Shown here: one piece after another, positions 35,458 to 46,935 of the stretch
Layout: each line of letters opens with the position of its first letter
How positions within the stretch are numbered: the first letter of the stretch is position 1
Source of the DNA: Epiperipatus broadwayi
Lineage: Eukaryota; Onychophora; Udeonychophora; Euonychophora; Peripatidae
DNA length: 64,000 nt
Direction of reading: 5' to 3'
Assembly (NCBI GenBank): GCA_028023455.1
Contig: JAQFVV010012419.1
Span: 62,001-126,000 of the forward strand
Made by a program: the position numbers and the translations under genes
Notes under the pieces: generated by a model
The model's input: only the letters and a program-made list of their open reading frames with translations
Database searches by the model: none
Told to the model about the DNA's origin: nothing

Positions 35458-36153
35458 GATATTTAATAAACCATGACTAACATGAGTAAATTTCTTTTTT
35501 CAAAATGAAATATTTTTATCTATTTACATAAAACCGTATACTTCAAATCTTATAAAATCACTGCCAGAAAGAAATAGCACATATATTAAAAACAAGAAAG
35601 AAAAGATATTAATAATTTTAAAACTAATTTTTTTAAAAAAAGTCAAAAGGTTGCAATTAATAAGTTAAGTTTTTTTTAATGTGTATAGGCGTGCACAGCC
35701 ACATAAGTTTATGATTGTAAATGTGGTACCTTATGATGAGTACTTTTTGGGAATTTACTTCAGAGTAACCCTATGTAAGCATTTCAATCAGTCATAAATA
35801 AGTTGGTGGTATTTATAATTGTGCTGCAAATATACACGTATAAATCCATTATTTCTTAAAACATATTTACCTCAATGAAACCTTCTTAAATAAATAATTT
35901 ATATAATTTGCTTGTCTTGCCATTTGTTAGAAATAAAATATAGAAAAAATAGAATTCTTGGGGGGAGGAGGCCAGGCATAAATGTAGATGGTCCTTAGGA
36001 AAACGATAGTCAACATTTTTTTTGTATATAGTCTTTTTGTAAAATTACTAATCGAATGTTTTTGTAAATGTCTTCGTTAATCATGTACCGTAATTACTAA
36101 CCTTAAGTAAAATATTTTTTTTGTTTATTTTTTTTTAAGCAAGTTTACAGATA
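35458..36153 (+). other. Short internal region between R2 copies A and B
   Basis: No coding sequence. The middle part (about 35690-35880) is related to the R3 repeat and to 62880-62960 of R2 copy C (CCTTATGATGAGT block). A purine-rich GGGGGGAGGAGG lies at 35959 but is too far from the next LTR to be an ordinary PPT. A and B are either the ends of a heavily deleted element or independent insertions. Confidence 0.45.
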
Positions 36154-38060
36154 TGTAACGGGCACATGTGCCATTACATTATTTTTTTTTTAAATTAAAC
36201 ATGAAAAATAAAAGTTTGCAAATAAAAACTTCTTTTTTAAGAATTAAAAATTGAAAATTAAAAATCATCTAAACTCTAATATATAAAATTGCACAGATGA
36301 AAAATTATTAAAAGAAAACTTTATTAAGAAAAAAGAAAAAGTTTTAAAACTAAATATTAAGAAAAAGACTTAAAAGATTTAAAGATAAAAATATATCTTT
36401 AAGAATATACAATAAATTAATTAATGCTATTGTAAAATGGAAATGATTATGTTAATTAGTCCAAGTGAACTAGCCTTTGGGCATTTCAAAATGTATAAGT
36501 AAAGGTTAGATAGGAAAGAAAAAACAATAGAAACTAATAGCCAATAAAAGAAATCCCTGAGGAAATGGACCAGAATGAAAAGATCACCATCATCATGACG
36601 TAATGTCCAGTTAATCTGCAAAATTAATATAAAAAGAAAAAGTTTGAAAATAAATTTTAGTGAGTGAAGAAAGATTAGAGAAGATAGAGATGTGAAAGCA
36701 GAGGTGTGCTAGAGTTGAAAGAGAAGGGATTGAAAAGATGCACTCTTCAATCCCTTCAGTTTTGCTAAAAAGAGAAAGAGAAATGACCAATCGTTTTCTA
36801 TATTGCAGACCACAGGACATCAGGGGAATTTTAATGCTAGTTCCTAAATGGCAAGCAACGGATAAAGATTAACTTTCTTGTAAACTGTAAGAACTTTATG
36901 AACTCTAATGAACATTAATTAATTTGAAAGAATAAGAACTTTAATTGTACAACTCATTCCAATATTTAAATAGAAATAGAAATTCCTATCTGACCAAACT
37001 TAGTCAGTTAGTAATAATTGTTTTATTGAATGTATTATTATTTTTTGCAAATTGTTTCCATTAATTTATTTTTTCTGTTCTTGTAAGTTTTTACTATGAT
37101 TTTTTTTTATTTTAAATAAATTATATAAATGTTAAATTTAAGATGGGTGTGAATAGCTGTATAGATTTGTAAAGTTATATGTTAGTTTAAGGGAAGATAA
37201 TCTTAGGTTATTTGTTTCATAGTTAAATTGGGTCAATGGTTTGGATATATTGATGTAATTAGTAGATGTAGTATGAGATTCACTATGTGCAGGATCATAT
37301 ATTATGCTGCACACCCCCTTTTTTGCCTACAGAATGGGATGGTAAGATGGAAAACGCAGTCCCTTCCTATGGAGTTTTTTTATTGCTCTTCACATCAGAT
37401 AGATGTAGTATTCCTGTCTGGATGAGAATCAATGTCTTCTATTAACCATGCTGTTCAGATGTGCATTCCTGATGGTGTGGTATTTGTGCTGTCGTATTCA
37501 TACTGCATTAAATACATCGATATATCAGATGGATTGACGTTGGTTTGGCTGTGAACTTTTGGCCTAAGGTTAAATCAGGGATAGAATATTTTTCTTTTCA
37601 AATGCAATCTATGTAGTTTATTCATACTCGACACTCTAATAAATATTAAACTCGTCTGTGCGAACTTTTAAAATAAAATAAAAACAGTTAAATTGTAAAT
37701 TAAAATCTAAAGTAAAATAAGTTATAATGTTTTGTAAAAAAAAATAAAAGACTAAAATAATTATGCTAAATTTATATGTGCTTAAATAAATGTTTGTGTG
37801 TTAATTACTGGCAGTGGCTGCTTTTATTTATTTTTTTAAATGAAATATTATTAAATAAGAATTAATATCTTATAAATCTCTGTGTCTCACTGAGCTAGTG
37901 CCAATGGGCTGACAGTCGGAATAAAAATGTGTAAAAGTTGGATTCTTAACAGTGCATATCTGCCTACTTTATAAATTTTCTAGGTTCAAATAGCCTAGTG
38001 GCACTCTGTAGTGTAGATACAGTAAGACTGGATTGATCTCTAGAAACCCCAATTGTTATA
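36154..38060 (+). repeat. R2-family LTR, copy B
   Basis: Starts TGTAACGGGCACATGTGCC, a palindromic terminus, and ends TTGTTATA against ATATATAT. It aligns with copy A throughout, with deletions near 34900-35100 of A. No PBS follows, so this is a 3' LTR or solo LTR. Open frames on either strand here are LTR by-products. Confidence 0.78.
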
Positions 38061-38118
38061 ATATATATGTGGCTGTCTATAATCCCTTTGACTTAGGGTT
38101 CAAACCTGGTTCCTCTTA
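38061..38118 (+). repeat. tRNA-like sequence following an LTR, copy 2
   Basis: ATATATATGTGGCTGTCTAT, then CCCTTTGACTTAGGGTTCAAACCTGG. It matches the sequence after R3 copy b at 25873 with few changes, though the LTRs before them belong to different families. See the finding on shared flanks. Confidence 0.4.
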
Positions 38119-39269
38119 CAATTCATTTTCATGCTGGTTATATTTTATGTTATGACATTTAAACCATAATCTTATGTAAGATTGTCATGTGATATTAAGC
38201 ATTATTAATAATAAATTGATGTTTAAAGTTATAGATTGTAAACAATATTTAATCATGCCATTGTTCATAGTCATGTAATGTGTACATTTTATATAATTGA
38301 TAAACTTTAATGTATAATGCTTTTATGTCATGATTTATTCTTCAATAGATATTACATATTGAAAATTTATAATTAAGTATGTTATTTTTAAATTATAATT
38401 GGTAAATGTTTCACACCTAGTTTATTATTATTATATTTATTAAAGAGTGCACTATGTTGAAGATGTATGTTATTTAATGTTGTGGTTACTAATATGTGAT
38501 ATGTTTACAGTTAAATTAATTGATGTTTGATTAATCTTTATTAAAGTGTGATTTATATTGCTGTTATAAATTACTTAGCATTTCATTGTTAAACTGTCAT
38601 TAATTTGCAGTAATGTCATGGGGTATTATATTTTATAGTTTTTAAATGGTTATTATATATGAGTAATGTGTTCTTTAGTAATATATCTTTCTAATAATAT
38701 CACTATTGTTTAGTACTATAATTTTAAAATAATATGTGATTTAAAATGTTATGGTTATTAATGTAGTACTTTTATTATAAAATTTTAGGACTATACATCT
38801 ATTGCTAGGATGTTTAAAATTTTATCAATCATATTTCATAATTTGTTTCTGATAAAAGACAACGGAATTTTTATAATAGAGTATATATGTTAAGAATTAG
38901 TCTTGTTTTGTAGTTTTGTATATTGAAATTACAATTTGAAATTTTAAAGTATGACTTATGAAGACATTTGTCATATTTTTTTAAGAAACTCTGCAAATAA
39001 TTATTAATTTTCCTTATTATTATTCTTAATACTTAAGAATAAAAAGTGAGGATCATTCAGTATGTAGAATGAATATTTATGCATTAGTTTTTTTAGATAA
39101 ATATCTACTATATTTCATAAATGATCCAGTTTTTTAGATGATAGAATAAGTATTTATCATGTAACTAGTACACATTAAATTATTAGTTATTGTTTAGTCA
39201 CGTAACTATTTTAAATGTTTGTTTTCTTTATTTATATGTCTGATTAATATTTTGCACTGACTTTTTTAG
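38119..39269. other. Unassigned AT-rich stretch
   Basis: No element or frame recognised. It could be unique host DNA, such as intron or intergenic sequence. Confidence 0.5.
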
Positions 39270-39339
39270 TGTAATTCTTATAAAGACTGCTGCATAGACT
39301 ACACGTGTCATTTCTTGTCAGACGGGAAAAGATTTTGTG
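39270..39339 (+). CDS. Candidate 70-bp host exon encoding a cysteine-rich segment
   Basis: Preceded by a pyrimidine run and AG (CTTTTTTAG) and followed by GTAAG, good splice-acceptor and donor matches. The 70 bases are clearly GC-richer than the surroundings and open in the frame starting at 39270, giving 23 residues with five cysteines spaced C-x5-C-C-x4-C-x9-C. That spacing resembles the last part of cystine-knot-type small secreted peptides, a group that includes both toxins and harmless peptides. No signal-peptide exon or other exon could be tied to it. The gene, its product and its role are unknown, and a chance ORF with lucky splice sites is possible. Confidence 0.3.
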
Positions 39340-40079
39340 GTAAGACATATTGTGCATATGAATGTATGTTTTTATGAAAATACGAAAACACTTGCATAAT
39401 ATCGAATTCAATGTTCAGATATAAACATGAATGATATTTTTAATGCTTTAATGGCTGGTTTAATAAATTCAATTTGTTAATATGTCAGATGTGATTGTGT
39501 GTGCAAAAATATGTTAATTAAACCAACTCTAATATGTTTCATTTAACTGCAGAAGTGTGTTTTCTGCTAGTAAAAATGTCATTGACATCACACTTTGGTC
39601 TCAATAAAAACAAGAAATATAAATTCTAATACCTATTTTATATATTGTTCTCATTGCAACCATTATTACTATATGATTATTTGTTTGATAAATGTACATG
39701 GATGGATTTCACCAACATATAAAAGTGAGCACTGTGAATTTATTAGCTTATAATCCCTAAGATTAAGACCAAGAAATATTATAATCTTTCTTCTCAGCTT
39801 CCTGATATTTTACCACTGAAACACCAATAAGGTTTTTTAAAAGAATGAATGATAATCCTATCTTATATTTTTATACTTATGACAGGAAAAAACAAAATAA
39901 CTGCTCTTCTTTTTCAAGAGATTGTAAATGAATAGTAGGCAGATAAAAAAGAATATGCTAAAAAGCCTTTTAGGGTGGACAGAAGTTGCCATTCAATGTT
40001 GATCTTTAGTTTAGCTATCTACAACTGCAGACTAATTTTAATTAGCAGAGAACTGATTTGGAAAACCACCATGTATTGT
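39340..40079. other. Unassigned AT-rich stretch
   Basis: No element or frame recognised up to the left end of the decayed RTE copy. Confidence 0.5.
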
Positions 40080-42830
40080 ACTAAAAAGGCACAACTGAAT
40101 GAGATCACATTATGGAATGTCAAATAGGGTTGTGAGATAAACTATTCAATTGAAAAAACGATACCAAATGCACATAATTATGGTTGTGAAAAAATAACGA
40201 AGATTATTCAAATGTTCAAATTGTTTTTGATCAGATCAAGAAACATTTCATAATTGTTGTGAGAGATTTTAAACCTAGAATTAAAAAGCTATTGAATAAT
40301 TAAAATGTTATAGGTAAATTTGTGTATTTTGATAGACAAGAGAAAATACACAGGCTTGTAAAATTAGCTGACAATAACAATTTTATAAAATGATTAATAG
40401 TAAAATGAAATAAACAGGAAAATATTTAAACAAAAGTGGATAGAAGCGAATTATATTTCAGTTAATGAATAATATATATTCTAAAATTTTACTTTTAATA
40501 TAATATGTATAAAAATAGGAGATATGTAGAATGTTTTAAAAGATGGTATTTGCAATTGATTTTTGTTCCCTTCAAAAAAACTTCAATGAATTTTATTTAG
40601 TATTTGCTAAGTATGCTAAAAGTTTGACAGATATTGAAGATGGTTTAAATATAACTGATATCAGTAAGAAACTGAATAAAAAGTAGATCAATATATTATT
40701 AAGAACTTAACAAAGATGACTGGTACAAAGCAATAAATACGTTGTCTTAATGTATAAACAAAGTAGAGGATATGAAAATATTTAAAAATGATCCAGTGTA
40801 AAGTATTGGATATCTAAATGCATATCAAATGTTATAAAAAGATTTATAATAATATAAACATAATTGTCAAATGGAAAAAAATTATAAAAAAGTATAAAAG
40901 ATATCAAAGTATTTAAAAACACCTCAGTATTGAAAGAAATATTATTTCAGCAATAGAAAAGATCAAACAATTATTTTAAAAAAAGGTGTCATCATAAATA
41001 TTTGTAACGTGTTTATGGAGAAGTATGCGTTTACAAAAAAACAAAAATAGAGTAACCATTACAATAACTACATATTTTGTATTGCCAAGCATTTTAAATC
41101 GAAAAGTGAGACATGCTATTAAATTTATGAAGAAGGAAGTGAATTATTATTGATATCATAAAAGAAAAAAGTGAAAAAAATATAAAACTTGTTAGCAAAG
41201 TTTACATAATGCCTAAATGATATAGATTTATTAAACTACTGAAAGAATTTAAAAATAGTATTTTTGATATGTTTATTTCACTATAATCTTTATTCAACTT
41301 CAAGTGATATGTCACCATTTAAAAATTATCATTTAACATGTTACATTAAATAAAGTCTTAATATATTTGTTACTTGTTCATTCTTTTTTATCCTTCTTTC
41401 ATGACTATTTATTTTCTTTAGAAAATAATTCTATTAAGGCTAATATTATAGTAAATTTAGACTTTGCTTAGATCATAAAGAATTCTACATATTAAAAATT
41501 CCCAGTTTTAATTCTTAATTTTTTGATATGTATTTTAAGCCTCTATAATATTCTAAATCAAGTAATGTTGAACAAAATAACACTTATTGTTTTATTGGAT
41601 TTTAGAGTGCTTTTAGTATAGTGCATCAAATTGAGAGAATATATAAAATAGGCAAATGAATAAGAGATTCCATTATGTTTTTCATTTGTAGATAATGAAA
41701 ATATATTTGAATTTCTAAGTATTTGTAGATAATAAAAGCATTTTTTCCATATTCTGATAAATATTTCTCAATTATATGATTAGAAATTATGTTAAGACTA
41801 AGATTAACATTGATAAAGTTGTATGACAGAATAATTCTCTATGACCAAAGCTATTAAAGCAGTTTTATAAGAAGTATTTTGTGAATTAAAATAAAAACTA
41901 AATGGAAATATATATATAGATTATTTAAATTATCTACATTTTGCATATAATGTGGTTGTTTTTGTAAATAAAGTTTCAGATAAACATTTAAAATGGGATT
42001 AAAGATAAATACAAAGACTGAAGTAATATTCTTGAAAGCAGAAAATAAATATTGATAATCATGATTTTGAAAAAGTTATTGATTATAAATTATTTGGTCA
42101 GATTATAAATATAATTGGAAAAGTATAGGCAATGACTCAAAAAAGGAATTTAATATTTTATTGCCTGCAAAGAGCCAGCGAAATATTAAATTTTAAACTT
42201 GGTGTGAAAGAATTTGTTCTTGATAGAATGTATCATATTTCAAAAACATTCATGATACTTCGTATGAATAGAGTGGCAACAATGTTATTTTACCTAGTTT
42301 TCAACAGAAATAACATAGTATTAAAATATTTCTATGTACTTGAGAAGAAAAAAATTTTGTAGATATGATTTACTCATTCTCATTTATGAATCTGAATGTT
42401 GAAACTTAAGAGAAAAACAATATAGGGGCATTAAGTCGCTCAATTTAAATATGGGAAAGTATACATTAGTAGTAATAAGAAGAGATCAAAAGTGAAATAA
42501 TTGTACAAGAGAACAATCGAATATCACTGACATCAGAAAAAAATTAACAGACTAAAACATAGTTGGAATATATATATATATTTCTTGAAACAATACTAAT
42601 AATAATAGATTATCTATATAAAACATAGTTGGAATATATATATATATTTCTTGAAACAATACTAATAATAATAGATTATCTATAGAAATTTCAAACTGGA
42701 TTCCCATAGATTATAAATTACATAGAAAATGATGACATGCAAGATGAATAAAGAGACTAAGTAAGAGAAGATATGTGTTAGAAAAACGGCATAAATCTAC
42801 TTTTCAAAAAGTCAAAGATAAAAATGACTA
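40080..42830 (+). pseudogene. Very decayed RTE-type non-LTR retrotransposon
   Basis: There is no long frame, but protein-level matches to the younger RTE copy at 58640-61256 appear in order. Endonuclease pieces near 40150-40270 read KRYQMHII and then a VVRDFKPRI, the counterpart of M-G-D-F-N-A-R. RT entry near 41100 reads VRHAIKFMKKE. A 'KINTKTEVIF' and 'YKLFGQIINI' block lies at 42000-42110, a 'LILIYESEC' block near 42370-42400, and SIEISNWIP near 42680-42710. Dozens of stops and shifts separate them. It is in the opposite orientation to the younger copy and far older. Confidence 0.72.
42555..42684 (+). repeat. 66-bp tandem duplication inside the decayed RTE
   Basis: AAACATAGTTGGAATATATA through AGATTATCTATA occurs twice with essentially no differences, at 42555-42620 and 42621-42684. 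The rest of the element is very old, so the duplication is a much later event. Confidence 0.9.
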
Positions 42831-43589
42831 TTTTTATTAACTGGGTAATGGACAAGATAGGAACAGAAACATTCACAAAGAGAGAGAGAAAATTTAAAAT
42901 AGAGCATTGTGTAATTCAATTGCATGCTTTTGATAAGTGAAAGATTTGAACTAAATTATGCAACAGTAATAAAAAGCACTTATGAAATATTTTAATGTTA
43001 AATCTTACTATGATTTATATATTAATACCAAAAACTAAATTCCTTTGTTTTTCTTGCAATCTAGCTTTGAAAAACTTTTTTTTTTTAAATGGTAATTATT
43101 TATACTGCTTCATAATTATTTATATTGCTTCTTAATATGAAAATTTTTAGATTATAATGTATATGTTTATTTTATTGTAGAGGTAAGACATATATTTAAA
43201 CATTTTTTTTATCAAGGCGATAATTTCAAGGCATTCCATTCATTTATAAAGTGTAAAATATCAACGTCACTTATGATTTATCCAAATATTTAAGTGCTGA
43301 ATATATAAATAATATAGAAACTAACAATTTCCACCTAACTTTTGATTATGTAGATAAATTGAAAAGAATACTGATTTCTGTTTCAGCAACTGATTTCTTC
43401 TCAGTGAAAAATGAAATCATAGCTATCAAACATAATTGCTTTGATATATATATATATATATATAAATCTCTATTGGAAAGTCCCTATCTCCAAATCAAGC
43501 TTTATTTTATAAGTGCCAAAAGAGAAAGAAATCAAAATCTCTAATGGAAAGTCCCTATCTCCAGATCAATTGGTTTCAAGCTTATATAT
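42831..43589. other. Unassigned AT-rich stretch
   Basis: Contains a small duplication: TCTCTATTGGAAAGTCCCTA at about 43467 and a near copy at 43538, with CAAATCAAGCTT/CAGATCAATTGG after each. No coding. Confidence 0.5.
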
Positions 43590-44370
43590 ATATATGCGTG
43601 TGTGTGTGTAATTTTATAATTGAATATTTGTAAATACAGTAACTAAAGAATTATAAATTTTATCCACTTAGGAGCACTTTCGATTATCCCAGTAATCTGT
43701 GTCAACTAAAGCTTTGAAATGCTAACATTCCCACAATTCCGTGATCTTAATGTTTGCTGCTTGCCTGTTAATTAAGTCATATTTATATTTGTATATTGGC
43801 ATAGCTTCCTTTATTTTTCTTTTATTATTATTTTTTTCAATTTGCAATATTTTTACACAGTTATAATTGAAGTCAAAACCATAAATACATGATTTATTAT
43901 GGTTGTAAAAAACAAATGCTGAAATATTATCTACTATGCAATTTTGTTTCAATTTCTGAACATGTTTTAATAATAGCAAGTGTTCTTTAATTCTTTTTTC
44001 CAATGTACATCTAGATTCACCTATGTATCCACTGCCACACCTACATATCTATTTATAAATGACACAGTTTTTATTTATAAATGAGGTTTTATATTTGGAG
44101 TTATTTATTAATTTGTTTAATGTAGGGTGTGTGTAAAATGCAATATCACATATATCTTTATAATTTTTTTTTATAAACTTTATTTGATCATTTGAAATTT
44201 ATGGGATTGATATCCATATTTTTTTATTAGCAGGAGAATCAATATTATTATTAAAACTTTTATTTTTATATTTTGTATTAAAATCTCTAATAACATTATA
44301 TATGTGATTATAACTGTAGCCAACATTTAACAATTCATTCAAATATATTTCAATATTTTTGCCTTTATTT
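43590..44370 (-). mobile_element. PLE-2, inverted arm (GIY-YIG end of a Penelope-like element)
   Basis: Minus-strand frames 44393-44199 and 44003-43722 encode the end of the RT-linker region (IEIYLNELLNVGYSYNHIYN) and the GIY-YIG domain tail. A CGSGYIGESRCTLEKRIKEH-type stretch reads through the junction at about 44050-43990, holding the G-Y-I-G motif, the R and the H. The arm is an inverted copy of 44653-45440 with about 95% identity. It ends near 43590 beside a TA/TG microsatellite. Confidence 0.82.
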
Positions 44371-45430
44371 TGTATGTGGTAAACCAAATACAATTAATGA
44401 GTTGTTTAAAGAATTAGATGGTTTGAAAGGCCTAAGATGGATAAAAACAGATGAAGATTTAATGTGCATTCAGTTTCTTGATCTTAAAATGACTAGAAAT
44501 CAATGCATGCTGGATTACTGTATGACCATTAAACCAATAGTAAAAAGAGGTTATATTCCACATAAATCAAAAGTGCTAATGTCACACAAAATGGCAGGTT
44601 TAAAGTCCTTCTTATTTAAAAATAATAGTCTTTGCAAATATTCATCAGATAAAAGCAAAAATATTGAAATATATTTAAATGAATTGTTAAATGTTGATTA
44701 CAGTTATAACCACACATATAATGTTATTAGAGATTTTAATACAAAATATAAAAATAAAAATTTTAATAATAATATTGATTCTCCTGCTAATAAAAAAATA
44801 TGGATATCAATCCCATAAATTTCAAATGATCAAATAAAGTTTATAAAAAAAAATTATAAAGATATATGTGATATTGCATTTTACACACACCCTACATTAA
44901 ACAAATTAATAAATAACTCCAAATATAAAACCTCATTTATAAATAAAAACTGTGTCATTTATAAATAGATATGTAGGTGTGGCAGTGGATATATAGGTGA
45001 ATCTAGATGTACATTGGAAAAAAGAACTAAAGAACACTTGCTATTATTAAAACATGTTCAGAAATCGAAACAAAATTGCATAGTAGACAATATTTCAGCA
45101 TCTGTTTTTTACAACCATAATAAATCATGTATTTATGGTTTTGACTTCAATTTTAACTGTGTAAAAATATTGCAAATTGAAAAAAAAAAGAAAAGAAAAA
45201 TAAAGGAAGCTATGCTAATATACAAATATAAACATGACTTAATTAACAGGCAAGCAGCAAACATTAAGATCATAAAATTGTGGGAAAGTTAGCATTTCAA
45301 AGCTTTAGTTGACACAGATTACTGGGATAATCAAAAGCACTCCTAAGTGGATAAAATTTTTAATTATTTAGTTACTATATTTACAAATATTCAGTTATAA
45401 AATTACGTATATTGCTTTAAAAATCCAGGC
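44371..45430 (+). mobile_element. PLE-2, direct arm (longer, 5'-truncated copy)
   Basis: The frame 44402-44818 begins within the RT C-terminal part (MCIQFLDLKMTRNQC, the FLD block, then KRGYIPHKS) and runs into the linker. 45014-45292 holds the GIY-YIG end, with GYIGESRCTLEK read across 44985-45020. A stop and shift near 44818-45010 separates them. It carries 280 bases more at its head than the inverted arm and ends at the (AT)n tracts at 45440. PLE-2 differs strongly in sequence from PLE-1. Confidence 0.82.
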
Positions 45431-45515
45431 ATCGGATTATATATATATATATATATTGTAATGGTCAGATGCGGATTATATATATATATATATATTGTAA
45501 TGGTCAGATGCTTCA
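45424..45515 (+). repeat. Duplicated (AT)n plus flank
   Basis: The unit CGGATTATATATATATATAT, then TTGTAATGGTCAGATGC, occurs twice in tandem (about 41 bp each). It sits exactly between the end of PLE-2 and the start of the non-LTR fragment. Confidence 0.85.
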
Positions 45516-45529
45516 TTAACATAGTGCAG

Positions 45530-46935
45530 AATTTGACCACCAGATAGAAGAGCAGCACTATAGAAAAGTAGTAAGGGAGTATATATTTTGTCAGGTCTAT
45601 TTTTTGTGGATGATATATTTTTGTGTGCAGAAAAAAGAGAAGATATAGAAGTTATGCTGAGGACATGTGCAAGGGTGGGTAAAGAGATGGGGATTAAATT
45701 TAGTGAAGAAAAATCAAATATAATGAAAAGAAGATGTATAATTTTTATTGGGAGATATTAAGTTAAGTGTGGTGAATAGATATAGTTATTTGGGAATTAT
45801 TTTAAGTAATCAGAAAAATTATTTGAATGAATGGGAGAAAAAATTGATAAATGAAGCCAAGAAAAGAAAGATATTGATATAGAAATTAACAGTGTTTTCA
45901 TATAATAAATATGATGTAGTTAGAATTATATAGAAAGGAGTTGCAGTAGCAAGGTTAACATATGGTAATGATGCAGTATATGTTAGTAAAGAAGTAGTAT
46001 ATTACTTAGAAAAAGTTCAAATGGAAGTAGGAAGACATGCATTGGATGCAGATGTATGGACAGCAAGGGAGGCAATTCAAGGAGGAATGGGATGGTCAAG
46101 TTTTCATATGAGAGATGCAAAAAGTAAAATGAAAATGTTTGGTAGATTGCAGTTTATGGATAATAAAACAATAGCCAAAATAGTATTTAATTGTGTTTTG
46201 AGTAAAGGGCAGGTAACAAGATATGTGAGAAAGGTAATGTGGTATGTAAAGATTTGGATAAAGAATTTATATCAGTATATTTGTACAAAAGATGTGATGA
46301 TTGTGTTAAGAGGATTGTTGAGTGTTGTAGTAGTAAGGAATGGGATAAAAGAATAAATTTATTAATAAAGAATAGGGAGTTAGAGAGATGGGGAAATAGC
46401 ATGGAGAGTAAAAAGAGTTTAAATATATATATAGAAATAAACAGAATATTAGGTGTGAGTTAAAATATGATAATAGTAAGGAAAGTAGTTTATTATTTAA
46501 GGCTCGAATGGGATCTTTAGCTACAAAAGAATACACATGTAAATAGAAAAAAATGGGTGATTTATTTTCTAAATTATATAAGGAAAGAATAGAAAATATT
46601 AAGCATTTGTTAATTGAATGTAAATGCTTGAAAACAGAAAGGGTACATATAATGAAGTTACGGAAAAATAAATATGAAAAAAGTGATTATACAGAATATG
46701 AATTATTGGTTTTTATGCTGGGTTTGGGAAAAGATAAATGGGATTTAGATATAAAGATTATAGAGTTGACAAATATTATGTTGTGGGAAAAGGATGGAGT
46801 ATAATATGGGGAAATTTAGAGTGGGGAATGGAAAACAAAGTGGCTAACAGGTTTATCTGAGCATAATTGCTGAGATATTCTTGACTTCTTTTAAGGAGAA
46901 GCCACAATACATCACATCACATCACCAGCAGTTCT
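45530..46935 (+). pseudogene. 3' part of a non-LTR retrotransposon (RT C-terminus and tail)
   Basis: Begins after the RT N-terminus. Near 45590-45720 it reads FFVDDIFLCAEKREDIE, then ARVGKEMGIKFSEEKSN, the catalytic motif C and motif D of an LTR-less RT. 46021-46356 reads MEVGRHALDADVWTAREAIQ, then GGMGWSSFHMRDAKSKMKMF, a block common in the C-terminal part of several animal non-LTR elements. 46553-46804 carries ENIKHLLIECKCLKTERV, a degenerate Cys/His segment. The tail ends in ATCAC repeats (46908-46925), typical of short tandem 3' tails. It is 5'-truncated and frame-broken, and not of the RTE type. The exact clade is uncertain. Confidence 0.7.

Noticed and set aside
36427-36820. 64- and 69-codon minus frames, similar to 33790-33999
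   Set aside because: They recur because R2 LTR copies A and B are homologous. Hydrophobic and featureless.
46187-46536. Minus-strand frames of 71 and 76 codons over the non-LTR fragment
   Set aside because: Shadows of the plus-strand reverse transcriptase, which has recognisable motifs.
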